64,000 nt of DNA from Dioscorea cayenensis subsp. rotundata (lineage: Eukaryota; Streptophyta; Magnoliopsida; Dioscoreales; Dioscoreaceae). Position 1 is the first letter of the stretch. Each line of letters opens with the position of its first letter. Below are positions 45,022 to 56,945 of the stretch, piece by piece. The notes under the pieces were generated by a model. The model did no database searches, was not told the origin of the DNA, and worked only from the letters and a program-made list of their open reading frames with translations. The stretch covers positions 434,001-498,000 of the forward strand of contig NC_052483.1 in assembly GCF_009730915.1 (NCBI RefSeq), written 5' to 3'. The translations under genes and the position numbers were made by a program.

Positions 45022-46889
45022 ATGGCCGTCGCCGTCTCCTCCTCTTGCTCGCTACTTCGATTGGCTGCCTTCTGGCCCGTGGATTCCTCCCAATGGAAGC
45101 GTCATCCTTTTGTTTTCTTCTCTAACTTGCCTTCCGACCTAGTCCGGACTTCGCTCCGAGTTTCCCGGCGATCCCCATCTTATCCCAATGAAGCGGTTGT
45201 TGCTGTACCTGACCCGCGTGTTTGGAGAGGAAATCAGGATGATGAAAAGGACGATCATGGGGAGAATGATTCCGATGATGATGAGGGGGAAGACCGGAGT
45301 TTGGATCTATTGGTTCAATTTCTTCATAATATGTTTCGAAAAATCTCCCGCAGGACCAGGAAAGCTGTTAGATCTGTTCTCCCACCTTCTATTTCTACCA
45401 ATTTGGTTTGTTCTCACATGGATTTCCTAATTCATTGTTCTTGGATGCATATGATTCGAGAAAATTATGGTTTTTTTTTTTCTTAAGGTATTGGATTAAA
45501 ATTTTGATTTTTGATGTGTTAACAGGTGAGGTTTTCAGTGGATGGGGTTTTGATTCTGGCATTGCTGTGGATTACCAAGGCATTTCTTGAGGTAATCAAT
45601 GAACAAACTGAATTTTTGTTTTTAGCTTATAATTTTTTTATGTTTCACAAAAATGAAGAGCTTTTAATAAATTGTGCTAGTGTTTGAGTTGTTTAATTTG
45701 TTTGATCATGGTCTTCTAAATAGCTTAGTTTTGTCAAACATACAGACAGGTTGTTTGTTTGTTCATTTAATTAACCACACTCATGAGTGTTCCAATTGGT
45801 GGTGAGACATTTTCTATCTTAGTGAGAAATTTAATATGTTCAAGGTGTCTTAGTGCATGTTAAGAATAATTGTCAGTATATCTCTGCACTCATGAATCTT
45901 ATGTAGACTCTGTTTCTAGGCATAATATGTTTACTAGTCATTATACTACTGAAGATAGAGATTATTTCTGGCTAACAATAATACTGAATATAATGTATTC
46001 TAATTTACTACATGGCAAATATATTTTGATAGTGCTTTCAAAGGTCACAAGTAAACATTATGCAGATTTTCATATGTTACTTAATTGTGTTGGAAAAGGC
46101 ATACAAGAATGAAGAAGAAACAAGTTTTTGTAAGAAACTTAAGCTCTTCTGATTGATTAACTTTTTGGTTCTATTGCACCATGGAATGAGGAAAAGGTTT
46201 TTTGGTTCTTTAAATTATTTGAAGAACGTAATTTTTGCTGATATTTCCTTTATACAGCAATATTGTTTTTTTAAGAATATTTTATTTTCTATCAGATGAT
46301 GAAATTAGCTCTTTTTTGTGACTGGTATATATGGATTATGGACTATATCATTGCATTTGATATATGTATGAGCATATCATATATAATGAAACCTATTGAA
46401 AGACCTGCCAAAAAGAAGCCCTTTTTCATAGCATTTTTTTCTTTTATTTTTCAAAACTATGAGTATGTATGAATTGCTATTTCATCACCGGTAGATCTAT
46501 GTGGTCGGGTGATAGATTATGGTTTCTCTTGTATGTTCCTTGAAAACTACTTTAGCCTCCTTGGAAGCTCCATTATCTTATGTGAGTGTCTATGTTGAGA
46601 CTATTTCTTGTATGTATTGCTTCAAGATTTCAATCCTTAAGAACTGTACAAAGTCTCTATTATCTTATGAGTCTGCCAGTCACCTTCACAAAGGAAGTAT
46701 ATAAAGTCTCTTTGGTTGCATTGTTTGTAGGTGGCATGCACATTGGGTACATTGGTGTTTGTGAGCATCCTTCTCGTCCGGGCAGTATGGTCCGGTGTAT
46801 GTTACATGAAAGAAAGCCAATATTATGGGTACATGAACAGGATTTATAGTGATGATGATGCCTGGAGTGGTGCACGACCAGCAACTTGA
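45022..46889 (+). CDS. SHW1: SHW1-like protein (short hypocotyl in white light 1)
   Basis: Three exons, 45022-45405, 45526-45591 and 46731-46889, join in phase to 202 residues. The N-terminal 60 residues are Ser/Arg-rich and low in acid, as in a plastid transit peptide. An acidic tract rich in Asp, Glu and Asn (DDEKDDHGENDSDDDEGED, about residues 78-96) follows, then a basic segment (RKISRRTRKAVRSVLPPS). Two hydrophobic segments come next: FSVDGVLILALLWITKAFLE and CTLGTLVFVSILLVRAVWSG. The tail is YMNRIYSDDDAWSGARPAT. The Ser/Arg/Asp-rich composition and tail resemble SHW1, a single-copy plant gene linked to light signalling. I recall this from memory, so the name is moderate confidence; the gene model itself is solid. 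Intron 2 is 1139 bp. Confidence 0.7.
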
Positions 46890-48494
46890 TTCATTGTTCT
46901 AGTTTCTCTTAACAAGAATACAATTCTACAGGACACTTATTATGAGCGGAAGGAATAAATATCTTTTTATGAAAATAAGAAGTGAGCAATGATCTGAGCA
47001 GAGCTGGGTGGCACAGTCTAAGTAAAGCAAAGTATGAAAGAGTTCCAGAATCCTTGGCAGGAGAAACTGTTATATTTCATTTGTCTTTTACATTGTACCA
47101 TAGAGATGTAAACACATCCTGATCTTACTGTTAGAACCAATGCAAATTAAAATTTTGTTTGAACAACTTCCCAAGTTTCTCTTTAATACTTTCATAATTG
47201 TTATGGGACTTATGATTCTGTTATCAGTTGATGACATTTTTTTTTATTTATTAACCAGCAAATTCTAATGAATGAGCATCTTCTGTAGTTCTTTGTTGAA
47301 AGATGATGATACTGCATTTTATTTAATTACTGCCAAGAAACTGAAATTTATATTCCAAGATCTTCTGAAGCATCCTGGAAGGTCTCCAGTGTGCTTGCAA
47401 TTGAGCAGAGATGAGACAGGAGGATCTGGGAGAACATTTATAAAAGTAACATGTATATATAAACAATGCCTTAGTGGGTACTAATTCAGCTAATTTGTCC
47501 CTAGATCTTATAGGATGAGAAAGGGATAATGCTGTCATTTGAATATTCTCCTACTTTTTCAACATTTTATGATACTTGTTAGCTGTATTCTTCATCCACG
47601 CATGTGAACTACTATAGCTCTTTAATCAAGCAATCTTTCTCATTGTTTGCATACGCGTCCATTAACAAGTGCAATACATAATTGGTGAGAGTTGGTCCCA
47701 GTTCTCATCCCCTGCTTCTCTTCTGGAAACTAACTAGAAAGTAACAGACCACACCACACCACATCTTTGTTCTGGCTTGGATTTAGCAGCACAAGTCACA
47801 CCCAGCGTCCAATCCAAGAGATCCTTTCTCTCATGTCATGCATGTTCCCAATGCTATGAATTGTAAACCTCCATAGTCTTGGGAAACAGCAAATAGCGTA
47901 CATACATGATACATCTATGGACAACAAAGAACACATTTTGTTCTCGGAAGCACAAAAGAGGCACAGCAACCAAAATATCATACAATAATATATCCTCATT
48001 AAATAAATAATTAATATTAATCTTCCATGTCATGATAAAAAAAGATAAGAAAGTTTAAAATATCTATCTCCACTCCACAATGATTTTTGCTATGCATTCA
48101 CAGTGGATTAGATCAAACACCCACTCAACATTGATTGATATAAGTTGATAACAGGGTCCAAATAGTAAGTATAAAAGCTTACGGCTGGGAATAAGTAGTA
48201 TAACCCCATAAGTTGCTTTCTGGGACTGGGACTGGGACTGGGACTGGGACACTCACGAGATGAGTCATGAGTGTAGTTGTAGTACCAGTGGCCGCACTCA
48301 CTCACTAAACCTCTACACCGGCTCCACGCGCATGAGCTCAGTCAGAGTCATGGTCACATGATCCTGACCCTCTTATTCTAATGCACTTCACTCCCTTTAC
48401 ATTCAATACACCAAACCATTTACTCCATCTCTTTCATTGCGGCATTTCATCAAACACTCACCAGGCATCATCATCATCATCAGCAGTCCATTCC
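46890..48494. other. Intergenic, RLP44 upstream region
   Basis: Contains the SHW1 3' UTR, featureless AT-rich DNA, and from about 48220 a CA/CT-richer promoter-like stretch with the hexamer array at 48221-48250. No other gene seen. Confidence 0.6.
48221..48250. repeat. (TGGGAC)5 hexanucleotide array
   Basis: Five perfect tandem copies of TGGGAC, about 245 bp upstream of the RLP44 start codon. Probably variable in copy number between individuals. Confidence 0.95.
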
Positions 48495-49319
48495 ATGGCG
48501 TTCCCACCGGCGGCGCTGGTGGCGCTCCACCTCCTTCTCCTTCCATCGCGTTCCTTCTCCTTCTCTGAAGACGAGGCGTGCCTCTCCAACCTCCACCGTT
48601 CTATGGAAGACCCAACCAATAGTCTCCACAACTGGACGAGCTCCACCTTCTCCTCATCTTGCAACAACGGCCAGTTGTCCTTTCTCCAGGGCATCACCTG
48701 CAACAACGGCCGCATCTACAAGCTCTCCCTCCCTAACCTCTCGCTCTCTGGTTCAATCTCTCCATTCATCTCCAACTGCACTAATCTCCAGTCTCTCGAC
48801 CTCTCCTCCAACTCCCTCACTGGGCCTATCCCTCCTGAACTCTCTCTTCTCCTCAATCTCGCCGTCCTCAACCTCTCCTCCAATCTCCTCTCTGGCTTCA
48901 TCCCTCCTCAACTCGCCCTTTGCGCCTACCTCAACGTCATCGACCTTCACTCCAACCTCCTCACCGGCCCCATCCCCGACCAACTCGGTCTCCTCGTCCG
49001 CCTCTCCGCCTTCGACGTCTCCAACAACCGTCTCCAAGGACCCATCCCTTCTCTCCTCTCCAACCGCAGCGGCACTGCCTTGCCGCGTTTCAATGCCAGC
49101 TCTTTCACCGGAAACCGCGGCCTTTACGGTTTCCCCTTGCCACCCTTGAGAAACCGAGGCCTTTCCGTCCTCGCCATCGTCGGGATTGGCCTTGGCAGCG
49201 GCTTACTGAGCTTGGTTCTCAGCTTCACCGCCGTTTGCATTTGGCTCCGGGTCACTGAGAAGGAAGGGATGATGCCTGGTGAGGATGGTAAGATCTCTCA
49301 TCTCATGCCTGACTATTGA
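48495..49319 (+). CDS. RLP44: RLP44, receptor-like protein with LRRs
   Basis: Plasma-membrane receptor-like protein without a kinase, known in Arabidopsis to couple cell-wall state to brassinosteroid signalling through BAK1/BRI1 and reported to act with the PSK receptor. Intronless, 274 residues, the same length I recall for Arabidopsis RLP44. Layout: signal peptide (residues 1-24, [13 protein letters not shown]), N-cap with paired Cys ([27 protein letters not shown]), about four LRRs ([80 protein letters not shown]), [19 protein letters not shown], a membrane helix ([20 protein letters not shown]) and a short tail ending [10 protein letters not shown] that keeps the Ser and Tyr sites. An in-frame ATG at 48381 would add 38 residues ahead of the signal peptide and is less likely. 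Many N-glycosylation sites are present. Confidence 0.95.
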   Translation: MAFPPAALVALHLLLLPSRSFSFSEDEACLSNLHRSMEDPTNSLHNWTSSTFSSSCNNGQLSFLQGITCNNGRIYKLSLPNLSLSGSISPFISNCTNLQSLDLSSNSLTGPIPPELSLLLNLAVLNLSSNLLSGFIPPQLALCAYLNVIDLHSNLLTGPIPDQLGLLVRLSAFDVSNNRLQGPIPSLLSNRSGTALPRFNASSFTGNRGLYGFPLPPLRNRGLSVLAIVGIGLGSGLLSLVLSFTAVCIWLRVTEKEGMMPGEDGKISHLMPDY

Positions 49320-51321
49320 TTTCCATGCCTTCTCTCCATCTCATCTTTCTCCTCCTCCTCCTCCTCCTCCTCCTCCTCTTCTAACAATTTGTATTTTTTT
49401 TTTTGGGTTTTTAAAACAAGCTTCTTATTAATGAAGGTTTCATAGAGATGCATATGTATACCCACTACAATGAAAGCTAATCCACTTGCTTGGTTTGTGA
49501 TTTTTAGAGCTTGTTTTTGAGTTCTTGTTCTTTGATTTTTTTCTCTTTTTTTTTATTCATCTGGATCTGAACTAATTGTTTTAACCTTTATTTTGTGTGT
49601 ATTTTATCAGAAAGGAGAAAAAAAATTTAAAGAATGCATGACTGCTTTGCTTACAGATAAACTTTAATTTATTATTATTATTATTATTATTATGATTATT
49701 AGTAGTAGTAGTAGTACTAATAACTAATAAGAGTGATAATATCCAAAGTTTGGGAGTATATGATGACTCCACGCCACCCACTTTCTTTTTGTTCATCTGT
49801 GGCACTGACAAGCGTGCTGAGAAGCAAAAGAGAATGGTGGGGACTTTCAAAGGAAAAACAAAAAAAGTTATGTCTTAGTGTGAGAATATGTGATGCACGC
49901 TTGAGAAAAAAATATGAGTGGTTGGGATAACTTAATCCTCCCTTTCATTAATTCATTCTCATAAAAACTTTGTTTTCTTTTCCTCCTCTTAATTCTTAGT
50001 ATCCTATTTATTTAGTCAATTGTACTAGTTCTCCAATGAAAATAAAGTTGGAACTCAATGGGAAGAAACCATTGAAAATGAAATGAGTGCCTGTTTCCTC
50101 TCCTTCAGTTTTGTTCTTTTTTTCTAAATTCATAGAATCTTGTTCTATACTCAATTGCGCATGTTAAATGGTTGGTTTGTCCCAAAACTTAATCTGAAAG
50201 ATTGAATGAATGCATGTCTTGTCATCTTTGTAAAAACAAAAATTGCTAGTTATGAGTCAATTTTAATTTAGATATATTGGTACGTCTTCTAAATAAAAAA
50301 AAAAAAATTACATATCACTTGGATAAAATATGATCAGAACTCCTTAAAATTGATCTCCCACTTTTAGATATTCTCTTTTTTCTTTTTGTTGTATTTTTCA
50401 TGCTTTTAATGATAACGACAACTAAAATAATGTATTTTATTTTAAATTAATAAAAAAAGTTTTTTTTTACATGCATATGGACACTCATGTCTACATTATA
50501 AATGAAATTTAATATTATATCTTTTCACAGACTTGTAAAAAGAACAAAAAAAAAATTCTAAATATATAAATAAGGGATAAAAAGGTTATTTTTGTTTAAG
50601 TAATTTCAATGAATCTCAAATTTTCGCACCATTAACTTTTGTAATGTAACAGATTTTTTACTTGAGTGTGTATATAAAAAAATAATTTATTGGAATAATA
50701 TATAAGTAACTTTTAATTAATATATTTATGTATAACTTACTCAAAAACATTCACTAGCTTAAATTTCTTAATAATCTATTAAAATAAAAATAAATCACAA
50801 CTTTTATTGAGGAAAAGAAAGGTGATGAAGCCATCAAAACATGAACTACAAAAACCCTCGAGTTTTATTTTATTTTATTTTTTTCTTCTGAGATGAACAA
50901 TTATTCCGCTAAGAAGGATAAAAACGTGCATAGACCTTAAAGAAGCAAGTGGAAGGTGGGGTTTCGCACACACGATTTGAATTCTCACAAACTGTGAATG
51001 ATTCTAATAAAAACCCGACTATCAATATCTTCTTTTATCGTTGGTAAAAACCTTGAGTTAAAAAAGATATGTTCCCAAAAGGTGAAAAAGACTAGTTAGT
51101 ATCATCTGAAGCTTGAATCTTCAGGTGGCGCTCCTCTCCTCTCCGGTAGGTGAACCTGGGAATCGGATGCTCTTCTTGAAAGCCATGCCATGGAAAGAGA
51201 CTTCATCTTTTGTCATCTATCCTTAGGACTTAATAATCTAATTGAAATATATCTATGTTTTTAAAAATCATAAATAGTAATTATATCACAAACCGAACAC
51301 AGCGTTGAAATTGAAAAAGAG
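49320..51321. other. Intergenic, no gene seen
   Basis: Simple repeats first: (CTC)n at 49351-49378, (ATT)n at about 49670-49700 and (AGT)n at about 49701-49717. AT-rich DNA follows to about 50850. Around 50880-51060 a stretch with TTCCGCTAAGAAGG and GATTTGAATTCTCACAAACT looks like an old dispersed repeat. No coding signal. Confidence 0.5.
49351..49378. repeat. (CTC)n trinucleotide run
   Basis: About nine CTC units, just 30 bp after the RLP44 stop, so within its 3' UTR. Confidence 0.9.
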
Positions 51322-53286
51322 ATGCAGAGAAGCACCTCCATTTCCTGGACAATCGTCGAACACCTTGTGCGCATACGAGCGAAGCCTCCATCGTCCCATC
51401 TCATCGCTGTCCAAACCCTCACCACCTCCGATCACGCTCTCCATGACGACTTCTCATCCGACGTCGAGAACATCTACCGTATCCTCCGCAAGTTCCACTC
51501 CCGACCCGACAAGCTCCACCTCGCCCTCCACGACTCCGGCGCTTCTCTCCGCCCAGGCCTCGTCGAGCGCGTCCTCAGCCGCTGCGGTGACGCCGGCGCT
51601 CTTGGCTTCCGCTTCTTCACCTGGGCTTCCAAACAACCCGACTATCACCCCTCCCCAACGATCTACAAATCCGTAGTCAAGATGCTCGGCAAAATGCGCC
51701 AGTTCGGCGCCGCGTGGGCACTGGTCGACGAGATGCGCCGCGAAACCCCAGACTTCATTACCCCTGAAGTATTCATCGTTCTCATGCGGAGGTTCGCTTC
51801 ATCCCGTATGGTTAGTAAAGCAGTTGAGGTGCTCGACGAAATGCCCAAGTATGGGTGCGAGCCGGATGAGTACGTGTTTGGCTGCCTTCTCGACGCGCTG
51901 TGCAAGAACGGAAGTGTTAAAGAGGCCTCGTCTCTCTTCGAGGACATGCGCGACAGGTTCCCTCCAACTTTGAGGCATTTCACTTCACTGCTCTATGGCT
52001 GGTGCAAGGCCGGAAAACTCATTGAAGCGAAGGTCGTTCTCGTGCGGATGCGTGAGGCTGGCTTCGACCCTGATATTGTCGTCTATAACACCTTACTGAG
52101 TGGCTTCGCCTCGGCGGGGAAGATTGAGGATGGATATGATCTTCTTCGAGAAATGCGTCGAAAAGGTTGTGAACCGAATGCTGCATCTTACACAACTCTG
52201 ATACAAGCATTGTGTTCGAAAGACCGAATGGATGAAGCAATGCATGTGTTTGTGGAAATGAGAAGATGCAATTGTGCTGCGGATGTTGTCACCTATGCTA
52301 CATTGATCAGTGGGTTTTCGAAAGCCGGAAAGATCGATAAGGCGTATGAGTTTATCGACGAAATGATCGAACGAGGATGCAAGCCGAATGCTAGTGTGTA
52401 CTTGAGTGTGTTCTTGGCGCTGGAGAAGAAGGAGAATTTAGAAGAGTGTTTGGAGCTTAAGCTTAGGATAGTGAAAGCGGGGTGTTTTCCTGATCTTGGT
52501 GTGTATAATACTGTCATTAGATTGGCTTGCAAGATTGGAGAGCTCAAGCAGGCAATGGTTCTTTGGGATGAAATGGAGGCCAGTGGTCTCAGCCCGGGGC
52601 TTGATACTTTTGTTATAATGATTCATGGATTTCTTCATCAGGGTTTGTTGATTGAAGCCTGCAAGTACTTCAAGGAAATGGTTGCAAGAGGACTTCTTTC
52701 AACCCCGCATTATGGAACATTGAAAGATCTTCTGAATTCTTTGTTGAGGGCTGAGAAGATCGAGTTGGCGAAGGAGGTGTGGGAGTGCATTGTGAGCAAA
52801 GGCATTCAGTTGAATGTGTATGCATGGACAATATGGATACATGCATTGTTCTCTAACAAGCATGTCAAGGAGGCCTGCTCGTATTGCTTGGACATGATGG
52901 ATGCTGGCCTTATGCCGCAACCGGATACTTTTGCAAAGCTTATGAAAGGGTTGAAGAAGCTGTACAATAGGCAGATTGCGGCGGAGATAACAGAGAAGGT
53001 CAGGAAGATGGCTGCGGAGAGGAATGTCACGTTCAAGATGTATAAGCGACGGGGAGTCATGGACTTGGAGAAGAAGAAAGCTAGGGCGAAAGCCAAGGCG
53101 AAAAAGGATAAGGGAAAGAGAAGAGCTTGGAAAGGCCAGCCTGCAAACAGTGGTGGTGGACGTGGTCATGGCCGAGCCAATCTGTTAGATATTTACAGTG
53201 AGGATGATGTACCTCATATGCACAACTCGCATTGTAACAACCAACAACTCCGGAGTTCATCTTCTGTTGTTGAATTCAAACGATAA
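51322..53286 (+). CDS. P-class pentatricopeptide repeat protein, At3g49730/At5g65820-like
   Basis: Organelle-targeted RNA-binding protein; P-class PPRs stabilise or help splice specific organellar transcripts. Intronless, 654 residues. The first about 40 residues are basic and Ser-rich, suiting a mitochondrial or plastid presequence. Then comes the subgroup signature LRPGLVERVLSRCGDAGALG, followed by roughly a dozen 35-residue repeats from about residue 105 to 545, with clear helices such as VVYNTLLSGFASAGKIEDGY, ASYTTLIQALCSKDRMDEAM and VTYATLISGFSKAGKIDKAY. The conserved AWTIWIHALF and ACSYCLDMMDAGLMPQP segments and LMKGLKKLYNRQIAAEITEK match the Arabidopsis pair named. The C-terminal 90 residues are Lys/Arg-rich (KKKARAKAKAKKDKGKRRAW) and may bind RNA. 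The target RNA is unknown. Confidence 0.95.
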   Translation: MQRSTSISWTIVEHLVRIRAKPPSSHLIAVQTLTTSDHALHDDFSSDVENIYRILRKFHSRPDKLHLALHDSGASLRPGLVERVLSRCGDAGALGFRFFTWASKQPDYHPSPTIYKSVVKMLGKMRQFGAAWALVDEMRRETPDFITPEVFIVLMRRFASSRMVSKAVEVLDEMPKYGCEPDEYVFGCLLDALCKNGSVKEASSLFEDMRDRFPPTLRHFTSLLYGWCKAGKLIEAKVVLVRMREAGFDPDIVVYNTLLSGFASAGKIEDGYDLLREMRRKGCEPNAASYTTLIQALCSKDRMDEAMHVFVEMRRCNCAADVVTYATLISGFSKAGKIDKAYEFIDEMIERGCKPNASVYLSVFLALEKKENLEECLELKLRIVKAGCFPDLGVYNTVIRLACKIGELKQAMVLWDEMEASGLSPGLDTFVIMIHGFLHQGLLIEACKYFKEMVARGLLSTPHYGTLKDLLNSLLRAEKIELAKEVWECIVSKGIQLNVYAWTIWIHALFSNKHVKEACSYCLDMMDAGLMPQPDTFAKLMKGLKKLYNRQIAAEITEKVRKMAAERNVTFKMYKRRGVMDLEKKKARAKAKAKKDKGKRRAWKGQPANSGGGRGHGRANLLDIYSEDDVPHMHNSHCNNQQLRSSSSVVEFKR

Positions 53287-53731
53287 ATTTATCTGTGATT
53301 CTTGCATGACTGGTAATTTATAATTGCAGATGAGCTTGTGTCGATTTAGAACATGAACAGTAAAGCACTGCACTGCGACCAAAACAAAGATGATGAAATG
53401 AAATAATGATCATCATCAAGTTCTACAGGAATCTCCATGGAAAGAAAATCCTGACGGCAGAATGTCACAATGTAGTTAAGAATATACAAGAAAAAATGGC
53501 TTTGTTTATAATGTATATTGTATCGCATTAGGACCTCCTAAATGACCAACACTCATCTTGAATACCCGACCGATGTATGGACCATTCCAAGTAGCCCACA
53601 TTGCTTCCGAGAAGCACATGGCTGAGATGCAAAATTAGGTCACCATATATCACCTTGGCTTGAATGGTGACATTCAGTTGAATTCTATCATACATTACAA
53701 GTATCATGGCTTTGTTTTTCTCTTTGTTCAG
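53287..53731. other. Convergent spacer
   Basis: Shared 3' UTR space of the PPR gene (plus) and the J-domain gene (minus). No other feature seen. Confidence 0.6.
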
Positions 53732-55992
53732 TCAACATCTGTTCTTTCTCTCTAATTTTATGGCATCATAGGATGCCATTACTTCTTTAAATTTTGCTTC
53801 TGCAGCCTCTGTAGAAAAAGAAACCAGTAAGATAACAGGCAGAATTTTTTTTTTTTCTAAATAATAAATGGTCTGAAACTAATAAGGTTAATTCACCTTT
53901 ATTATTCTGATTTTGATCAGGGTGGTACTGCATTGCTTTTGCCCTGAAGGCAACCTGCCATATAATAAATATTATACGATATTCAACAGACGCCACAATA
54001 ACGCTCGCAATCATATGTTAACATATTAGAAACAAAGAAAACAAATGAAATGCAGGTAATACCTTAATCTCAGTATCAGAGTATGGAGTTTTCCTCGATC
54101 TGGAAAAACGGAAAAATAAAAAAATAAGGGATACAAATGAACCTGTCTAATATTGCTCAGACTATGCAAAATTACTGCTTCTCAAAAAATAACATTGCTT
54201 CATGTTTTCATTCAAGTCTTGCACTATTTCTACCCATTTGTTCATGATATATGTCACAATCCCTTAAAATATCCCATACTAGACTATGTCTAAATTTAAC
54301 TGTAACTTATATTAACTTGAGCGTTATGCAATACCTGTCAAGGCCCAAAACTGAGTAATGATGTGACATGGAACAACTGTTATTATCCCATTGTGGAGAT
54401 CTGAAGTTGGTTCTCTGGTGCTGGTATGAGGTATCTGTGTTCCAATACCAATCGTCCTGTGGAGATTGTTGATATGGTCCAGAGGCATTCTCCCTCCATC
54501 TTTCATAACCCCTCCTATGTCTATCTCTTTCTCTATTGAACATGTTTTGCATGCGCCTTATACGTTCCTAGACATTTACATGCAATGGCAGCATGAATAG
54601 AAATAAGCAGACAATGCAAAGGTTACTTTCAGACAACTAGCACATTGCAATTTCCTTGGAGTGAAACAAATAACTGAAAATGAAAATGTTAGGTCATGAG
54701 TGAAAACAATATTTGGAAGTATAAAACCCCCCAAAACTTCCACAAGAAAATTTTGATGTAATCAAATAATACAGAGAACAGAAATCAGATGAACAGTTGG
54801 TGATCTTAAGCAATAAAACAAGAATTATAGGTAGGAAAACATGAACAATGAAAATCAGAAAAAGGGCACAAACCAACCACTCGTTCCATTTTCTGCTCAT
54901 ACTCCTCTTGCATTTGACGCTTAAATCTTTCCCAAGTGTCTCCTCGTTTAGTCCTATGACTGGAATTCCGTGATGAAGTTGATTGCCATTTCAGCTTTTG
55001 GAATGCAGAATAAAATCATAACCAGAAAAGCTGTTCAGTATCACACCAGAGTAGTAATTCTTAGATGAAAACGAGAAAAAAACTAGTGATAACTAGAAAA
55101 GAAAAAGTAACGACGAGATAAGCTGCCATGCGATGAAGATAAAATCTACTTCTGAAGCACTATATATATATATATATATATAAAGAACCTCGAAAGGGAA
55201 GCTTCTCCGAATCACCAACATATGTTCTGTTTTCTTAAATATCAACATATAGAACTTTTCATAGATACCTGTTCTTTAATAAGAATGTAAATTCACACCA
55301 AACAATGGATGACTTCTCATGTTACACACAACCATAACATAGAAAGCAGAGGGTAACTGAACAGAACTACTGAGAAACAAGATAAAGAACATTTCTTGCT
55401 GTATATATGTATATTATTTCACAGCAAATCAATTCCAATGGATATCAGATTGATATTATTTGCATCATAAGTTGTCAGGAGAAAACAAGAAGAATAAGAA
55501 TGTGTTATACCTCAATGTTGAACAAATCAACAGTTCTGCGGACATGTCCAACCTGTCAGATTTATACTTCACGAATAAGTGAAATTAAAATGAATTGATG
55601 TTCAAAAAAATTAATTAATTAATGAATTAATGTCAGGGAGTTCCTAATCATCTGAAAGGAACAAACCCATGGAATAAAACACGAAAAATATATCTCAAAT
55701 AAAGAATTAACTCAATCAATAATATGACCATAATCAAATTATGCAGACAAGAAAGAAAAAAAGAAAGGAAATAACCAACAAATTCAGAGTTTTTGTCCAT
55801 TAAAAAAAAAGGCCAAAAAAAAAAGAAAAAAATTGAAGGAAAGATTGAAACTTTGGGGTCGAGAAGAGAAGGGATACCGCGAGGATGGTGGCGGCGGCGC
55901 CAATGAAATCCAAAGAGGAGGATTCCCCAGGCCCTGGATAATTGTTCTCTCTCCGACCATGGCTTCCCCTCTCCGTCCTTTCTCCCGTCCAT
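53732..55992 (-). CDS. Membrane-anchored J-domain (DnaJ) protein, one frameshift in exon 1
   Basis: Hsp70 co-chaperone type. Seven exons join: 55878-55992, 55511-55552, 54878-54994, 54335-54567, 54063-54099, 53897-53954, 53732-53808; about 225 residues. The J domain is C-terminal (about 158-220): HHYSVLGLDR, TPYSDTEIKVAFRAKAM, the catalytic HPD in MQYHPDQNQNNK (about 192-194), then EAKFKEVMASYDAIKLER. The middle has coiled, charged sequence (RFKRQMQEEYEQKMERVERI) and WRENASGPYQQ, DDWYWNTDTSY, typical of the plant S-locus-protein-5-like J proteins. Exon 1 is 115 nt: it reads SEREQLSRAWGILLFGF, then one extra base throws off IGAAAATILA, after which exon 2 (VGHVRRTVDLFNIE) continues. Removing one base gives a membrane helix and phase 0 with all later exons. 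This is either a sequence error or a real lesion. Confidence 0.8.
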
Positions 55993-56112
55993 TGATCTCC
56001 GTTCTTCTTCCCCTTTTGCTCTCGCCACCAAAAAACAAAATAGACAAGTTATATATGTGTGTGTGTGTGTGTGAAAAACACAATACATTTCATTGTGGCT
56101 ATTAAAAAAAGA

Positions 56113-56115
<3 letters not shown>

Positions 56116-56195
<80 letters not shown>
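56116..56195. repeat. (TA)n microsatellite, about 80 bp
   Basis: Nearly pure TA dinucleotides, the longest such run in the window, lying between the 5' end of the J-domain gene and the LINE fragment. A (GT)n run (56055-56072) is close by. Length is likely polymorphic and assembly-sensitive. Confidence 0.95.
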
Positions 56196-56198
<3 letters not shown>

Positions 56199-56945
56199 TC
56201 AATTGGTTTTTTGGAAAAATAAAATTCACTCATTTGAGAATCTTATGAAAAAAAGTTGCAATAGATTTCCGATAACTACTTATGTAATGCGTCACTCGGT
56301 GATGGAATCTATTAATCATCTCTTCATTCAATGTTCTTTCATTAGATATGTGTGGGATTTTTTTGTGAGATTTCTACAACTGTCAGATCCGTCTCTATCT
56401 ATGCAATTCATTTGGGGCTCTTGAGGTCACTAGTGAGACCTTAGATTAAAGACGTGGGGGGACTTAGTCATGAAATCGCTTGTGTGGAATATTTGACTTA
56501 CTAGAAATGATCGTATCTTTAATACCTTGCATGCACATGTGTTTATCTTGAAAATTGATCATATGCTTTTGTCTTGGTTCTCAACAGTTGCCGATGGGCC
56601 CAAAGTGAAATTGAAAGATTCTATTGCTACCATTCTGTGAAGCTTGGAGTTTTTAAGACCTCATGTGAAGGAGACTAGTGGGGCTTCACCCTCTGAGGAG
56701 GTTCAGAATTAGAGCTTGGGCTAGGATTTCTTTGGGTGTGGCTTGAGGAGGCCTGTTTCCTCGTTCTTGTGTACTGTTTTTAGTTGTAGTTTTTCCGATT
56801 TTTATTTCCCTCTTTTGGGTTATAATATCACATCTAGTGGTATTGTGCTGTCAGTTCTTTTGTTTCCTCGGCGTCTGGTTAATGGAGGATTGTTGTGTGT
56901 TATTTTTATTTTAATTGATATGTTTTATTTATTTTTTTAAAAAAA
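56196..56945 (+). mobile_element. 5'-truncated LINE (L1-type) 3' end
   Basis: The coding start of this fragment reads MRHSVMESINHLFIQCSFIR then YVWDFFVRF, the HLF..C...W pattern of the zf-RVT domain that follows reverse transcriptase in plant L1 elements. After a gap the frame shows WLTRNDRIFN and KIDHMLLSWFSTVADG, also typical of the LINE C-terminus, with internal stops. A non-coding 3' part of about 300 bp ends in a T/A-rich tail near 56945. Only the last part of the element is present, as usual for incomplete reverse transcription. It begins directly at the (TA)n tract. Confidence 0.75.

Noticed and set aside
48381-48494. Upstream in-frame ATG for RLP44
   Set aside because: It would place 38 polar residues before a clear signal peptide; the start at 48495 gives the family's length.
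55648-56229. A 193-codon minus-strand frame
   Set aside because: Much of it is the translated (TA)n tract; only the part over J-domain exon 1 is meaningful, and that is annotated as the exon.
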